DNA of 64,000 bases from Promicromonospora sukumoe (lineage in GTDB: Bacteria; Actinomycetota; Actinomycetes; Actinomycetales; Cellulomonadaceae). Positions 8,639 through 18,431 of the stretch are shown here, piece by piece. Location: positions 62,001 through 126,000 of the forward strand of contig NZ_JACGWV010000003.1 of NCBI RefSeq assembly GCF_014137995.1, given 5' to 3'. Position numbers and translations under genes: made by a program. Each line of letters starts with the position of its first letter. Position 1 is the first letter of the stretch. Below the pieces are notes generated by a model, which saw only the letters and a list, made by a program, of their open reading frames with translations, was not told the DNA's origin and did no database searches.

Positions 8639-9199
8639 ATGTCCACCACCGCGGAAGCCTCCGCCGTCACCACCGCCGTCTCGCTGCGGAACCTGTACTT
8701 CTCCCGGTTCGGCTTCGCCGTCGTCTGGGCGGCCCTGCTGTTCGCCGTCGGCGGGAGCCTGAGCCCGCTGACGATCGGGCTGCTCGTGCTCTACCCGCTG
8801 TTCGACGTCGTTGCCGCCGTGATCGACTTCCGCTCCTCGACGGCCGCGCGCCCCACGGTGGGCCTGTACCTCAACATGGCGCTGAGCCTGGCGACCGCGA
8901 TCGGCCTGGGCGTCGCCGTCACCTCCGGCATCCCCGCCGTCCTGCGGGTCTGGGGCGTCTGGGCGGTCACCGCCGGCATCGTGCAGCTCGCCGTCGCGGT
9001 CAGCCGCTACCGGCTCGGCGGCCAGTGGGCCATGATCCTCAGCGGCGGCATCTCGGTGTTCGCCGGTACCGGGTTCTTCCTGATGGCCGGCGGCCCCGAG
9101 GCGGCGCTGACCTCGCTGGCCGGGTACGCCACGCTCGGCGGAATCTTCTTCCTGGTCTCCGCGTTCCGCCTGGGCCGCGTCATCAAGAAGGAGAGCTGA
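8639..9199 (+). CDS. DUF308/HdeD-like integral membrane protein
   Basis: A 186-residue protein with about six hydrophobic helices, for example FAVVWAALLFAVGG, LTIGLLVLYPLFDVVAAVI, YLNMALSLATAIGLGVAV and WAMILSGGISVFAGTGFFLM. Helix count and the repeated pair arrangement resemble the DUF308/HdeD family, whose role is poorly defined. AAGGGG before the ATG acts as Shine-Dalgarno. It is followed after 1 nt by the flavoprotein gene, so the two form an operon probably repressed by the divergent TetR protein. The family assignment is moderate; being a membrane protein is clear. Confidence 0.75.
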   Translation: MSTTAEASAVTTAVSLRNLYFSRFGFAVVWAALLFAVGGSLSPLTIGLLVLYPLFDVVAAVIDFRSSTAARPTVGLYLNMALSLATAIGLGVAVTSGIPAVLRVWGVWAVTAGIVQLAVAVSRYRLGGQWAMILSGGISVFAGTGFFLMAGGPEAALTSLAGYATLGGIFFLVSAFRLGRVIKKES

Positions 9200-9200
9200 C

Positions 9201-10646
9201 ATGACCGAGACCACCTTCGACGTCGTCGTCATCGGTGCAGGACCCGTGGGCGAGAACGTCGCCGACCGGGTCGTCCAGGGCGGCCTGACCGCCGCGATCG
9301 TGGAGCGCGAGCTCGTGGGCGGGGAGTGCTCCTACTGGGCGTGCATGCCCACCAAGGCCCTGCTGCGCGACGCCGCCGCGCTCCGCGCGGTCCGGAGCCT
9401 GCCGGGCGCGGGCGCCGCGGTGACCGGTGAGCTCGACCCCGCCGCGGTCCTCGGCCGGCGCGACGAGTTCGCCTCCCACTGGCACGACGACGGCCAGGTG
9501 GACTGGCTGCGGGGTGCCGGGATCGCCCTGTTCCGCGGCGCGGGCCGGCTCGGCGCCTCCCGCACCGTCGAGGTGACCGACGCCGACGGCGGCACGATCG
9601 TGCTGACCGCCCGGCACGCCGTCGTCGTCGCGACCGGCACCAGCGCCGTCGTGCCGCCCGTCCCCGGTCTGGCCGACGTCGCGCCGTGGACCAGCCGCGA
9701 GGCAGCGTCCGCCCAGGCGGTCCCGGGTCGGCTCGCGGTCATCGGCGGCGGCGTGGTCGGGGCCGAGATGGCCACCGCCTACTCGGCGCTGGGCGCGCAG
9801 GTCACGATGGTCGCCCGCGACGGGCTGCTGCCCGCCGCGGAGCCGTTCGCGAGCGAGCTGGTGGCCGAGTCGCTCAAGGCGCAGGGCGTGGTGCTGCACC
9901 TGAACACCCAGCCCGTCGACGTCCGGCGTGACGACGAGGGCACGGTGCACGTCGCGCTCGCGGACGGCACGGACCTGACCGCCGACGAGGTGCTGGTCGC
10001 GACCGGCCGCAAGCCGAACACCGGCGACCTCGGCCTGGAGAACGTCGGCCTCCTGCCGGGCGACTGGCTCGCGGTCGACGGCACCCTGCGGGTGCTCGGC
10101 GGCGACGGCGTGCCGGTCGGCGACGGCTGGCTCTACGCCGCCGGCGACGTGAACCATCGCGTCCTGCTGACGCACCAGGGCAAGTACCAGGCCCGCGCGG
10201 TGGGCGATACGATCGTGGCCCGCGCGACCGTGTCGCCCGTCGACGACGCGCCCTGGGGGCGGCACGCGGCCACGGCCGACGAGCGCGCCGTGCCGCAGGT
10301 GATCTTCACCGACCCCGAGATCGCGAGCGTGGGCTACACCGCGGCCGGCGCCGAAGCCGCCGGGCTGCGCATCCGCTCCGTCGAGTACGACCTGGGTGCC
10401 GTGGCCGGCGCCTCGCTGCACGCAGACGGGTACACGGGCCGCGCGGCGATGGTCGTCGACGAGGACCGGCACGTGGTGGTCGGCTTCACCGTGGTGGGGC
10501 CCGACGTCGCGGAGCTGCTCCACGCCGCCACCATCGCCATCGCCGGAGAGGTGCCGCTCGACCGGCTGTGGCACGCCGTCCCGGCCTACCCCACCATCAA
10601 CGAGGTGTGGCTCCGGCTGCTGGAGACCTACGGGCGGACGGCGTAG
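9201..10646 (+). CDS. FAD-dependent pyridine nucleotide-disulfide oxidoreductase (class I)
   Basis: A 481-residue flavoprotein of the dihydrolipoamide dehydrogenase/mercuric reductase type. FAD-binding VVVIGAGPVGE is at about 8-18, and the redox-active pair is in GGECSYWACMPTKAL (CxxxxC) near 40-54. The NAD(P)-binding GGGVVGAEMA is near 180, the second FAD motif LYAAGDVN near 312, and the dimerisation-domain HAVPAYPTINE near 456, carrying the family's active-site His-Glu. No mercury-binding HMA domain or C-terminal Cys pair is present, so mercuric reductase is unlikely. AAGGAG precedes the ATG. TetR control suggests a redox or electrophile-stress role; the disulfide substrate is unknown. Confidence 0.85.
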   Translation: MTETTFDVVVIGAGPVGENVADRVVQGGLTAAIVERELVGGECSYWACMPTKALLRDAAALRAVRSLPGAGAAVTGELDPAAVLGRRDEFASHWHDDGQVDWLRGAGIALFRGAGRLGASRTVEVTDADGGTIVLTARHAVVVATGTSAVVPPVPGLADVAPWTSREAASAQAVPGRLAVIGGGVVGAEMATAYSALGAQVTMVARDGLLPAAEPFASELVAESLKAQGVVLHLNTQPVDVRRDDEGTVHVALADGTDLTADEVLVATGRKPNTGDLGLENVGLLPGDWLAVDGTLRVLGGDGVPVGDGWLYAAGDVNHRVLLTHQGKYQARAVGDTIVARATVSPVDDAPWGRHAATADERAVPQVIFTDPEIASVGYTAAGAEAAGLRIRSVEYDLGAVAGASLHADGYTGRAAMVVDEDRHVVVGFTVVGPDVAELLHAATIAIAGEVPLDRLWHAVPAYPTINEVWLRLLETYGRTA

Positions 10647-10656
10647 ACGGCACGGC

Positions 10657-11628
10657 TCAGCGCCCGGGCAGGGCGATCTGGTCGGGGGTGCGGATCTCCG
10701 ACCACGCCCGGGCGCGGGGGAGCCGGTGGATGGTGATGTCCGTGGGCCGGGTGCCCGCCGGCGCGGCGGGGCGCAGCGGCGGCGGCGCGAGCACGTCGGC
10801 CCCGGGCAGCGGCCCGAGGTCCAGGCGGGTCAGCGCGGCGACGTCGCCCACCGGCACCTGGTAGGTGCGGAACGGGCCGAGCGGCGGGATGTCGTCCCGG
10901 GCCAGGGCCTGGGCGGTGATCTCGTACAGCTTGGCGTCCTCGAGCTGGGGCGTCTGGTCCAGCACGAACCCGGTCGCCTGCAGCACGCGGGCCGCCGGCT
11001 CCGGCGACCTGCCTGGCGGCCCGCCCGGGGTGCCGCCGTCGGGCAACCGGCCCGGGCCCACCCAGGCGACGACCTTCCAGAACAGGCGCGGGATGCGGAC
11101 GCCGCGGTAGAGCGGGTCGTCCGCGGCGAAGACGGGCCCTGTCTGGACCGCCAGCCGGTGGTCGTGGGCGGCGGCGTACCGGAGCACGTGGTCCTCGAGC
11201 CCGTTCCAGAGCTCCTTGGACTGGTTGAACCTGTTCACCTGCGGCGCCGCGTTCGTGTAGGTGAACGTGTCGTGGTTGGCCCGCGCCGCGGTCTCGGCGT
11301 CGCCCCAGACGGGGTCCAGGCGCCGGACGAGGTGGCCGCGGTCGAGGGGGTTGCCCGCGTACAGCTCGCCGCCGGACTGCTCGCCGTTCGGCACGCGGGC
11401 GTCCAGCCGCCAGCGTCCGGAACGGCGCAGCGCCTGGAGCGTGGCGCCGTCGACGGTGCACGCGGTGGCCGCGGCGAGCCGCCGCAGCGGGTCGAGCAGC
11501 ACGGAGAAGTGGGTGTAGTCGAGCACCCGGAGGTCGGCCGGTGAGACGGGGAGCGGGACGCTGAAACCGAGGAAATGGGCGTCATATCCGGTCACAGGCA
11601 CACAGCCAACCAGAGTCGGCCAGGTCAT
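10657..11628 (-). CDS. DNA/RNA non-specific endonuclease (NUC1 family)
   Basis: A 323-residue beta-beta-alpha-metal nuclease. The catalytic DRGH motif is in GNPLDRGHLVRRLD near residue 96, and the metal-ligand Asn block TYTNAAPQVNRFNQ ... W lies about 28 residues later, as in Serratia nuclease and NucA. The ATG at 11628 gives MTWPTLVGCVP, with no convincing secretion signal, although most relatives are exported; a nearby GTG giving VTGYDAHFLG is an alternative start. A glycine/proline-rich insertion near residues 200-215 separates strands of the core. It is divergent from ppc and shows no operon partner. Confidence 0.85.
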   Translation of the reverse strand: MTWPTLVGCVPVTGYDAHFLGFSVPLPVSPADLRVLDYTHFSVLLDPLRRLAAATACTVDGATLQALRRSGRWRLDARVPNGEQSGGELYAGNPLDRGHLVRRLDPVWGDAETAARANHDTFTYTNAAPQVNRFNQSKELWNGLEDHVLRYAAAHDHRLAVQTGPVFAADDPLYRGVRIPRLFWKVVAWVGPGRLPDGGTPGGPPGRSPEPAARVLQATGFVLDQTPQLEDAKLYEITAQALARDDIPPLGPFRTYQVPVGDVAALTRLDLGPLPGADVLAPPPLRPAAPAGTRPTDITIHRLPRARAWSEIRTPDQIALPGR

Positions 11629-11677
11629 GACCAGACCAACAATCGGACGAGGTGGACGCCGGATGGCAATATCGTCC

Positions 11678-11683
11678 TAGGCT
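11678..11683 (+). promoter_or_regulatory. -10 hexamer TAGGCT, leaderless promoter of ppc
   Basis: TAGGCT, 7 nt, then the GTG start at 11691; no Shine-Dalgarno. Confidence 0.6.
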
Positions 11684-11690
11684 CTAGCCC

Positions 11691-14378
<2,688 letters not shown>

Positions 14379-14398
14379 GCTGGGCCGGCTGGCTGCGT

Positions 14399-14464
14399 GA
14401 CTTCGGTCTGTTGCCCCGAGACCGGTCGGTCGATCGACCGGTCTCGGGGCAACAGACCGAAGTC
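14399..14464. repeat. Perfect 66-nt palindrome, family A copy 1
   Basis: Two 30-nt arms (beginning GACTTCGGTCTGTTGCCCCG) pair perfectly around a 6-nt loop GTCGAT. There is no T-tract on either side. A copy of the same length, 51 of 66 bases identical, lies inside hemG at 62140-62205. It sits between ppc and the chelatase gene, both on the plus strand. It could act as a terminator but is far longer than usual terminators. Confidence 0.9.
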
Positions 14465-14501
14465 GGCTGCCCGCGTTGTGTGAGGACCACAGGGAGAGAG
14501 C

Positions 14502-15335
14502 ATGAGCGCCACCTTGATCGGCACGTCCCACGGCACCGACGACCCCGCGGGCCAGGCGGCCGTGCGCGCGCTGCTCGACGGCGTCCGCGTCGCCCGGCCC
14601 GGGCTCGACGTCCGGGAGGCGTTCGTGGACGTGCAGCAGCCGGAGGTCGGCGACGTGCTCGCTCAAGCCGTGCGCGGTGCGGCCGCCGCTTCGGTTGCCG
14701 GCGGGACCGGTGCCGCGGACGGCGTCCGCGAGGGCTCGGCGACCGACGGCACTGCTGGTTCCGGGACCTCGGCGGCCGGTGCGGCCGCCGTCGTCGTGCC
14801 GGTGCTGCTGTCCACGGGGTATCACGTGCGGCACGACATCGCGCAGGCCGTCGCTGCCGTCAACGCCGGTTCGGACGGCGCCGCCGTGGCCGCCGAGCCG
14901 CTCGGCCCGCACCCGCTGCTCGTCGACATCCTGGCCGACCGGTACGCCGCCGCCGAGGCGGCGCACGGCCCCTTCCGGTCCGACGACGCCGTGGTGCTCG
15001 CCGCCGCCGGGTCCTCGGTCGCCGCCGCCGCGACCGCCGTCGAGGAGGTCACGAGCGCGCTGGCCCAGCGCCTGGGCCGCCCGATCACCCCGTCCTACGG
15101 CGCGGGTGCCGAGCCGCGGGTCCCCGACGCGGTGGCCGCCGCCCGCGCGGCGACCACCGGACGCGTGATCGTCGTGTCCTACCTGCTCGCGCCCGGCTAC
15201 TTCCTGGACCGCGTGCTGGAGGCGGGGGCCGACCTCGTCACCGACCCCGTCGCCGGTCCCGCCGGGGCGGAGAAGGCCGATCCGAGACTGGTCCAGGTCG
15301 TGCTGGACCGCTACGACGCGGCCGTCAACGCCTGA
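14502..15335 (+). CDS. CbiX-type sirohydrochlorin chelatase
   Basis: A 277-residue protein of the CbiX/SirB class II chelatase family, which inserts Co2+ or Fe2+ into sirohydrochlorin for cobalamin or siroheme. Typical blocks: IGTSHGTDDP at the N-terminus (metal-binding His), VVPVLLSTGYHVRHDI near 95 (second active-site His) and LGPHPLLVDIL near 133. The second half repeats the fold (VSYLLAPGYFLDRV). An Ala/Gly/Thr-rich insertion at about 60-88 is absent from compact relatives. The Shine-Dalgarno is GGGAGAGAGC before the ATG. No other siroheme or cobalamin genes are near, so the metal cannot be assigned. It is flanked on both sides by long palindromes. Confidence 0.85.
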   Translation: MSATLIGTSHGTDDPAGQAAVRALLDGVRVARPGLDVREAFVDVQQPEVGDVLAQAVRGAAAASVAGGTGAADGVREGSATDGTAGSGTSAAGAAAVVVPVLLSTGYHVRHDIAQAVAAVNAGSDGAAVAAEPLGPHPLLVDILADRYAAAEAAHGPFRSDDAVVLAAAGSSVAAAATAVEEVTSALAQRLGRPITPSYGAGAEPRVPDAVAAARAATTGRVIVVSYLLAPGYFLDRVLEAGADLVTDPVAGPAGAEKADPRLVQVVLDRYDAAVNA

Positions 15336-15358
15336 CCCACCCGGCGGCCGGTGACTCA

Positions 15359-15426
15359 CTCTTTCGAGACCTAAGTTTCTTCGCTTTGAGCCGCCTCAAA
15401 GCGAAGAAACTTAGGTCTCGAAAGAG
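15359..15426. repeat. Perfect 68-nt palindrome, family B copy 1
   Basis: Two 32-nt arms (beginning CTCTTTCGAGACCTAAGTTT) pair perfectly around a CCGC loop. It lies between convergent genes and ends 1 nt before the stop codon of the exonuclease. Compared with the surrounding DNA it is strikingly AT-rich. A diverged relative with the same TTTCGAGACC core is at 47365-47438. Confidence 0.9.
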
Positions 15427-15427
15427 C

Positions 15428-16360
15428 TCACGCCCAGCCGAACGCCGTCCGGACCCGCTCCACGCTGGATCGCAGGCCCCACTGCGCGGTGAGCGCCTCC
15501 AGCGCCTCGGGGTCGGCGGGCGCCTTCGGCACCGCCGGGTCGAACGCGGGCAGCGGCGCGTCGCGAGCCACTTGCACGACGACGGGCGCCACCTGCAGGT
15601 ACTCGTCGGCCTCCTGCAGCCGCCGGCGCTGCGTCGAGGTCAGGCCCTTGTCGCCGGCGTCCCGGGCCGCGAGGATCGCGGCGAGCGTGCCGTACTGGGC
15701 GAGCAGCTTCGCGGCGGTCTTCTCGCCGACCCCCGGTACGCCCGGCAATCCGTCGCTGGGGTCGCCCCGCAGCGTCGCCATGTCCGCGTAGGCCTGTCCC
15801 GAGGCGACGCCGTACTTCTCGGCCAGCCGCTTCTCGTTCACCACGTCGGGGTCACGGATGCCGCGCGCGGGGTACAGCACGCGGACGCCGGCGGCGTCGT
15901 CGACGAGCTGAAACAGGTCCCGGTCGCCGGTGACGATGTCCACCGGCCCGGCGCCCTGCTCGACGGCGCGCGCGGTCAGGGTGCCGATGACGTCGTCGGC
16001 CTCGTAGCCGGGCACGCCGACGCGCGCGATGCCGAGCGCCGCCAGCACCTCGACGATGACGGGCACCTGCGCGAGCAGCGTCTCCGGCACCTCCTCGATG
16101 CCCGTGGTGCCGGGCACCTCCTGCGCGACGCGGTGCGCCTTGTAGCTCGGGATCGCCTCGACGCGGAACGCGGGCCGCCAGTCGTCGTCCCAGCACGCGA
16201 CCATGCGGTCGGGACCGTGCGTCGTGGCGAGCCACGCGATGGTGTCCAGCAGGCCGCGGACGGCGTTCACGGGAGTGCCGCCGGGCGCACGCAGCGAGTC
16301 GGGCACGCCGAAGAACGCGCGGAAGTAGAGCGAGGCGGAGTCGAGGAGCATGAGGCTCAT
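15428..16360 (-). CDS. 5'-3' exonuclease (PolA N-terminal/FEN-like)
   Basis: A 310-residue stand-alone 5' nuclease. The N-terminus LMLLDSASLYFRAFFG, the acidic cluster GYEADDVIGTL, VDIVTGDRDLFQLVDD and the helix-3-turn-helix PGVPGVGEKTAAKLLAQYG match the PIN-like and H3TH parts of DNA polymerase I's 5' nuclease. It probably removes RNA primers or flaps. An upstream in-frame start at 16390 would add ten residues, but the ATG at 16360 gives the family-typical beginning, with CAGGCT plus 7 nt upstream as a weak leaderless-type promoter. The gene is monocistronic and convergent with the chelatase. Confidence 0.88.
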   Translation of the reverse strand: MSLMLLDSASLYFRAFFGVPDSLRAPGGTPVNAVRGLLDTIAWLATTHGPDRMVACWDDDWRPAFRVEAIPSYKAHRVAQEVPGTTGIEEVPETLLAQVPVIVEVLAALGIARVGVPGYEADDVIGTLTARAVEQGAGPVDIVTGDRDLFQLVDDAAGVRVLYPARGIRDPDVVNEKRLAEKYGVASGQAYADMATLRGDPSDGLPGVPGVGEKTAAKLLAQYGTLAAILAARDAGDKGLTSTQRRRLQEADEYLQVAPVVVQVARDAPLPAFDPAVPKAPADPEALEALTAQWGLRSSVERVRTAFGWA

Positions 16361-16500
16361 GCAGCGAAGCCTGCCACGCACCACCGACACGCGGGCTGTC
16401 GGGCGCGCGAGATCAGCGCCCGGGGCTCAAATACGGGACGTCTGCGGGACGTATGCAAATTAATGGGCCGTCGAAGGCCTGTTCCGACCCGTTGTGCCCG

Positions 16501-16506
16501 TAGTGT
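16501..16506 (+). promoter_or_regulatory. -10 hexamer TAGTGT, leaderless promoter
   Basis: TAGTGT, 6 nt, then the ATG at 16513. The region just upstream is AT-rich and carries two GGGACGT repeats. Confidence 0.55.
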
Positions 16507-16512
16507 CCCAAC

Positions 16513-16926
16513 ATGACAAGCAAAGGACAGCAGGTGACCGAGGTCATCGAGGGCCTCGGCCTGGGTATGGCGGCGGTGGGCGCGACGCGGGTCACCACCG
16601 ACAAGGCGGATCTCGAGCGCGCCCTGGGCTACGCGTGGTCGAGCTGGGGGCACAGCGCCGACTACCCGTTGATCGAGCGGGTGCAGAAGCCGGAGAACGA
16701 GCTCCGGGCCGGGATCAGCGGATCGAGCCGGCGGACGAACGCCGCGGTCGTCTGGCGGGAGGGCGGCGACTCCTACGTCGTCGACATCGCGCTGGTGAAC
16801 CGCACGCCCGAGGAGGCGGCGCGCTTCGTCGGCAGCCGGCCGCTCGAGGAGTGGACGCTCCTGGCGGAGCTCTTCCTCAGCGCGGTCAACCCCGGCGACG
16901 TGCCGGTGAGCGACGTCAAGGTGTGA
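16513..16926 (+). CDS. Conserved-looking hypothetical protein
   Basis: A 137-residue soluble protein that was not recognised. It has no signal peptide or membrane segment. Seen: a predicted alpha/beta pattern with LERALGYAWSSWGHSADYPL in the middle and VVWREGGDSYVVDIALVN as a beta-hairpin-like stretch. Codon use matches its neighbours and the start has a leaderless promoter, so it is very likely expressed. The last 17 nt around the stop are duplicated in tandem just downstream. No function is offered. Confidence 0.75.
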   Translation: MTSKGQQVTEVIEGLGLGMAAVGATRVTTDKADLERALGYAWSSWGHSADYPLIERVQKPENELRAGISGSSRRTNAAVVWREGGDSYVVDIALVNRTPEEAARFVGSRPLEEWTLLAELFLSAVNPGDVPVSDVKV

Positions 16927-16945
16927 AAGACGTCAAGGTCTGAAA
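16912..16945. repeat. 17-bp tandem duplication across a stop codon
   Basis: GACGTCAAGGTGTGAAA at 16912-16928 is followed directly by GACGTCAAGGTCTGAAA, one mismatch. It spans the stop codon of the preceding gene. The second copy is in another frame and adds no coding sequence. Confidence 0.7.
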
Positions 16946-16985
16946 GACACGGAGCGCCCGCCGACGGCGACCGAGGCGGCGCTCC

Positions 16986-17018
16986 GAGCCGGCCCCGAGC
17001 CGGCCCCGAGCCGGCCCC
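16986..17018. repeat. 11-bp tandem repeat GAGCCGGCCCC x3
   Basis: Three exact copies in the gap between the hypothetical gene and the crcB operon, followed by a partial fourth (GAACC). A GGAGCGCC/GGCGCTCC hairpin lies just before it and may be the shared terminator of these convergent units. Confidence 0.7.
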
Positions 17019-17026
17019 GAACCAGG

Positions 17027-17431
17027 TCAGACGAACAGGCCGCCCACCCCGACGCCCGCGGTCGCCGCGAGCACCGTCACGAGCAGCGTGCCCAGTGTGT
17101 TCGCGAGCGCGAGGCGCAGGCGACCGGACTGGGCCAGCCGGACGGATTCCACGGTGGCCGTCGAGAACGTGGTGTAACCGCCGCACAGGCCGACGGTCAG
17201 GGCGAACTGCACCAGCCGCGCGACGTCGGCGGGCACCCCGTACCAGGTGAGCGTCGAGAACAGCGTCGAGAACAGGCCGATCAGGAACGAGCCGGTCACG
17301 TTCACCACGAACGTGCCCCACGGGAACCCGCCGTTGTGCCGGGCCCGGATCTCGCCGTCGACGACGAACCGGGCGGCGGCGCCCAGCCCGCCGCCGACGG
17401 CCACGAGGAGAAGTTCGAGCACCGGGGTCAC
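17027..17431 (-). CDS. crcB: Fluoride channel subunit CrcB/FluC, second copy
   Basis: A 134-residue four-helix membrane protein of the Fluc fluoride channel family, which lets F- escape passively. Motifs GGGLGAAARF, GTFVVNVTGSFLIG and GYTTFSTATVE are present, including the central Asn and the Phe/Ser/Thr residues lining the pore. The GTG start overlaps the stop of the preceding crcB gene in GTGA, so the two are translationally coupled. Two different subunits encoded side by side fit the known heterodimeric form of Fluc in some Gram-positive bacteria. Confidence 0.9.
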   Translation of the reverse strand: MTPVLELLLVAVGGGLGAAARFVVDGEIRARHNGGFPWGTFVVNVTGSFLIGLFSTLFSTLTWYGVPADVARLVQFALTVGLCGGYTTFSTATVESVRLAQSGRLRLALANTLGTLLVTVLAATAGVGVGGLFV

Positions 17432-17949
17432 CTGCCCTTCCGGCGCCGGTCGGCGCGTGCCGCCAGGGCGATGCCGCCCAGGCAGGCCGCCGTGCCGCCC
17501 GCGAGGGTGAGCGTCACGTACAGCAGCGCCAACCACGGCATGCCCTGGCTGATCAGCCTCTGGGCCTCCAGGGCGAGCGCGGAGTAGGTGGTGAAGCCGC
17601 CGAGCACGCCCGTGCCGATACCCAGGCGGATCTTGCGGCGCCGGACGGTCTCGCGGCCGCGGCGGGCGAGGGCCTCCAGGAGGTAGCCCAGGGCGAACGC
17701 GCCGACGACGTTCACCAGGAGGGTCCCGATCGGGAACCAGAGGATCGTGTGGCCGGCGGACGGGAACAGGTAGGTCAGCGGCGTCAGCAGGATCCCGGAC
17801 CACACGCTCACGAAATACCGGGCGACCGAGCCGCCCGCGCCACCCAGCGCGACGAGACCGACGTACCGCCAGTCGCGGTGCGGTGCTCGCTTCACGCGGT
17901 GCGTCTCCTCGCGGCCGGTCGACAGGTCTGTGAAGAACCTATCGCTCAC
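17428..17949 (-). CDS. crcB: Fluoride channel subunit CrcB/FluC, first copy
   Basis: A 173-residue partner of the downstream crcB gene. GGAGGSVARYF, GTLLVNVVGAFALG and GGFTTYSALALE mark the family. It is longer than its partner through an N-terminal charged extension (about 30 residues) and a basic C-terminal tail (ADRRRKGR). The GTG start overlaps the stop of the universal-stress gene by four bases, so the operon order is usp, crcB, crcB. No fluoride riboswitch could be recognised; transcription probably begins at the usp leaderless promoter. Confidence 0.9.
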   Translation of the reverse strand: MSDRFFTDLSTGREETHRVKRAPHRDWRYVGLVALGGAGGSVARYFVSVWSGILLTPLTYLFPSAGHTILWFPIGTLLVNVVGAFALGYLLEALARRGRETVRRRKIRLGIGTGVLGGFTTYSALALEAQRLISQGMPWLALLYVTLTLAGGTAACLGGIALAARADRRRKGR

Positions 17950-18407
17950 GGGGCCGACGTCGTCTCGGGAAGGACCACCACGGGCCGCGACTGGTTGTGG
18001 ATGAGCCGCCCCGCGACGGTCCCGCTCACCAGGTTCGTCGTCCAGCCGCGCAGCCCCGAGCGGTGGGCGCCGACGACGATCATCGCCGCACCCACCTCGT
18101 CGGCCACACGCCCCAGCTCGGCCGCCGGATCACCGGCCCCGCGCCGGGCGCACCACGGCAGGCCGACGTCGGCCATCGCCCGGTTCAGCCCGGCCAGGAC
18201 GTCGGCCCCGTAGGCGTCCGAGGACACGGCGATGTCCGGGTCCACCGACACGGTGAATCCCCGGGAGTCCGAGACCGCTGCCTCATCCACCCACACGCAC
18301 ACGAGCTCGATCAAGCTTCCACCCAGGGACTGGACGAGCGACGCTGCCCGCCGGGCCAGTTCCGGATTCTTGTGGTCCACGCCGACCACCACGGATCGCA
18401 CAGTCAC
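17946..18407 (-). CDS. Universal stress protein (UspA family)
   Basis: A 153-residue single Usp domain. The N-terminal strand SVVVGVDHKNPELA contains the usual nucleotide-contacting Asp, and GAHRSGLRGWTTNLVSGTVAGRL near 115-137 fits the ATP-binding G-x2-G-x9-G-(S/T) pattern, so it is likely an ATP-binding type. The GTG start has TACCCT 7 nt upstream. It is the first gene of a coupled operon with two fluoride channel genes, an unusual pairing that suggests a link to halide or acid stress (inference). Confidence 0.88.
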   Translation of the reverse strand: MTVRSVVVGVDHKNPELARRAASLVQSLGGSLIELVCVWVDEAAVSDSRGFTVSVDPDIAVSSDAYGADVLAGLNRAMADVGLPWCARRGAGDPAAELGRVADEVGAAMIVVGAHRSGLRGWTTNLVSGTVAGRLIHNQSRPVVVLPETTSAP

Positions 18408-18414
18408 CCTGACG

Positions 18415-18420
18415 AGGGTA
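18415..18420 (-). promoter_or_regulatory. -10 hexamer TACCCT, leaderless promoter of usp-crcB-crcB
   Basis: On the minus strand TACCCT is followed by 7 nt and the GTG start at 18407. Confidence 0.55.
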
Positions 18421-18431
18421 TGGCCTAAACG

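Noticed and set aside
14399..14464. Reading the ppc-downstream palindrome as an ordinary rho-independent terminator
   Set aside because: The stem is 30 bp and perfect, lacks a U-tract and has a coding-region relative in hemG, so a terminator alone does not explain it, although it may also terminate.
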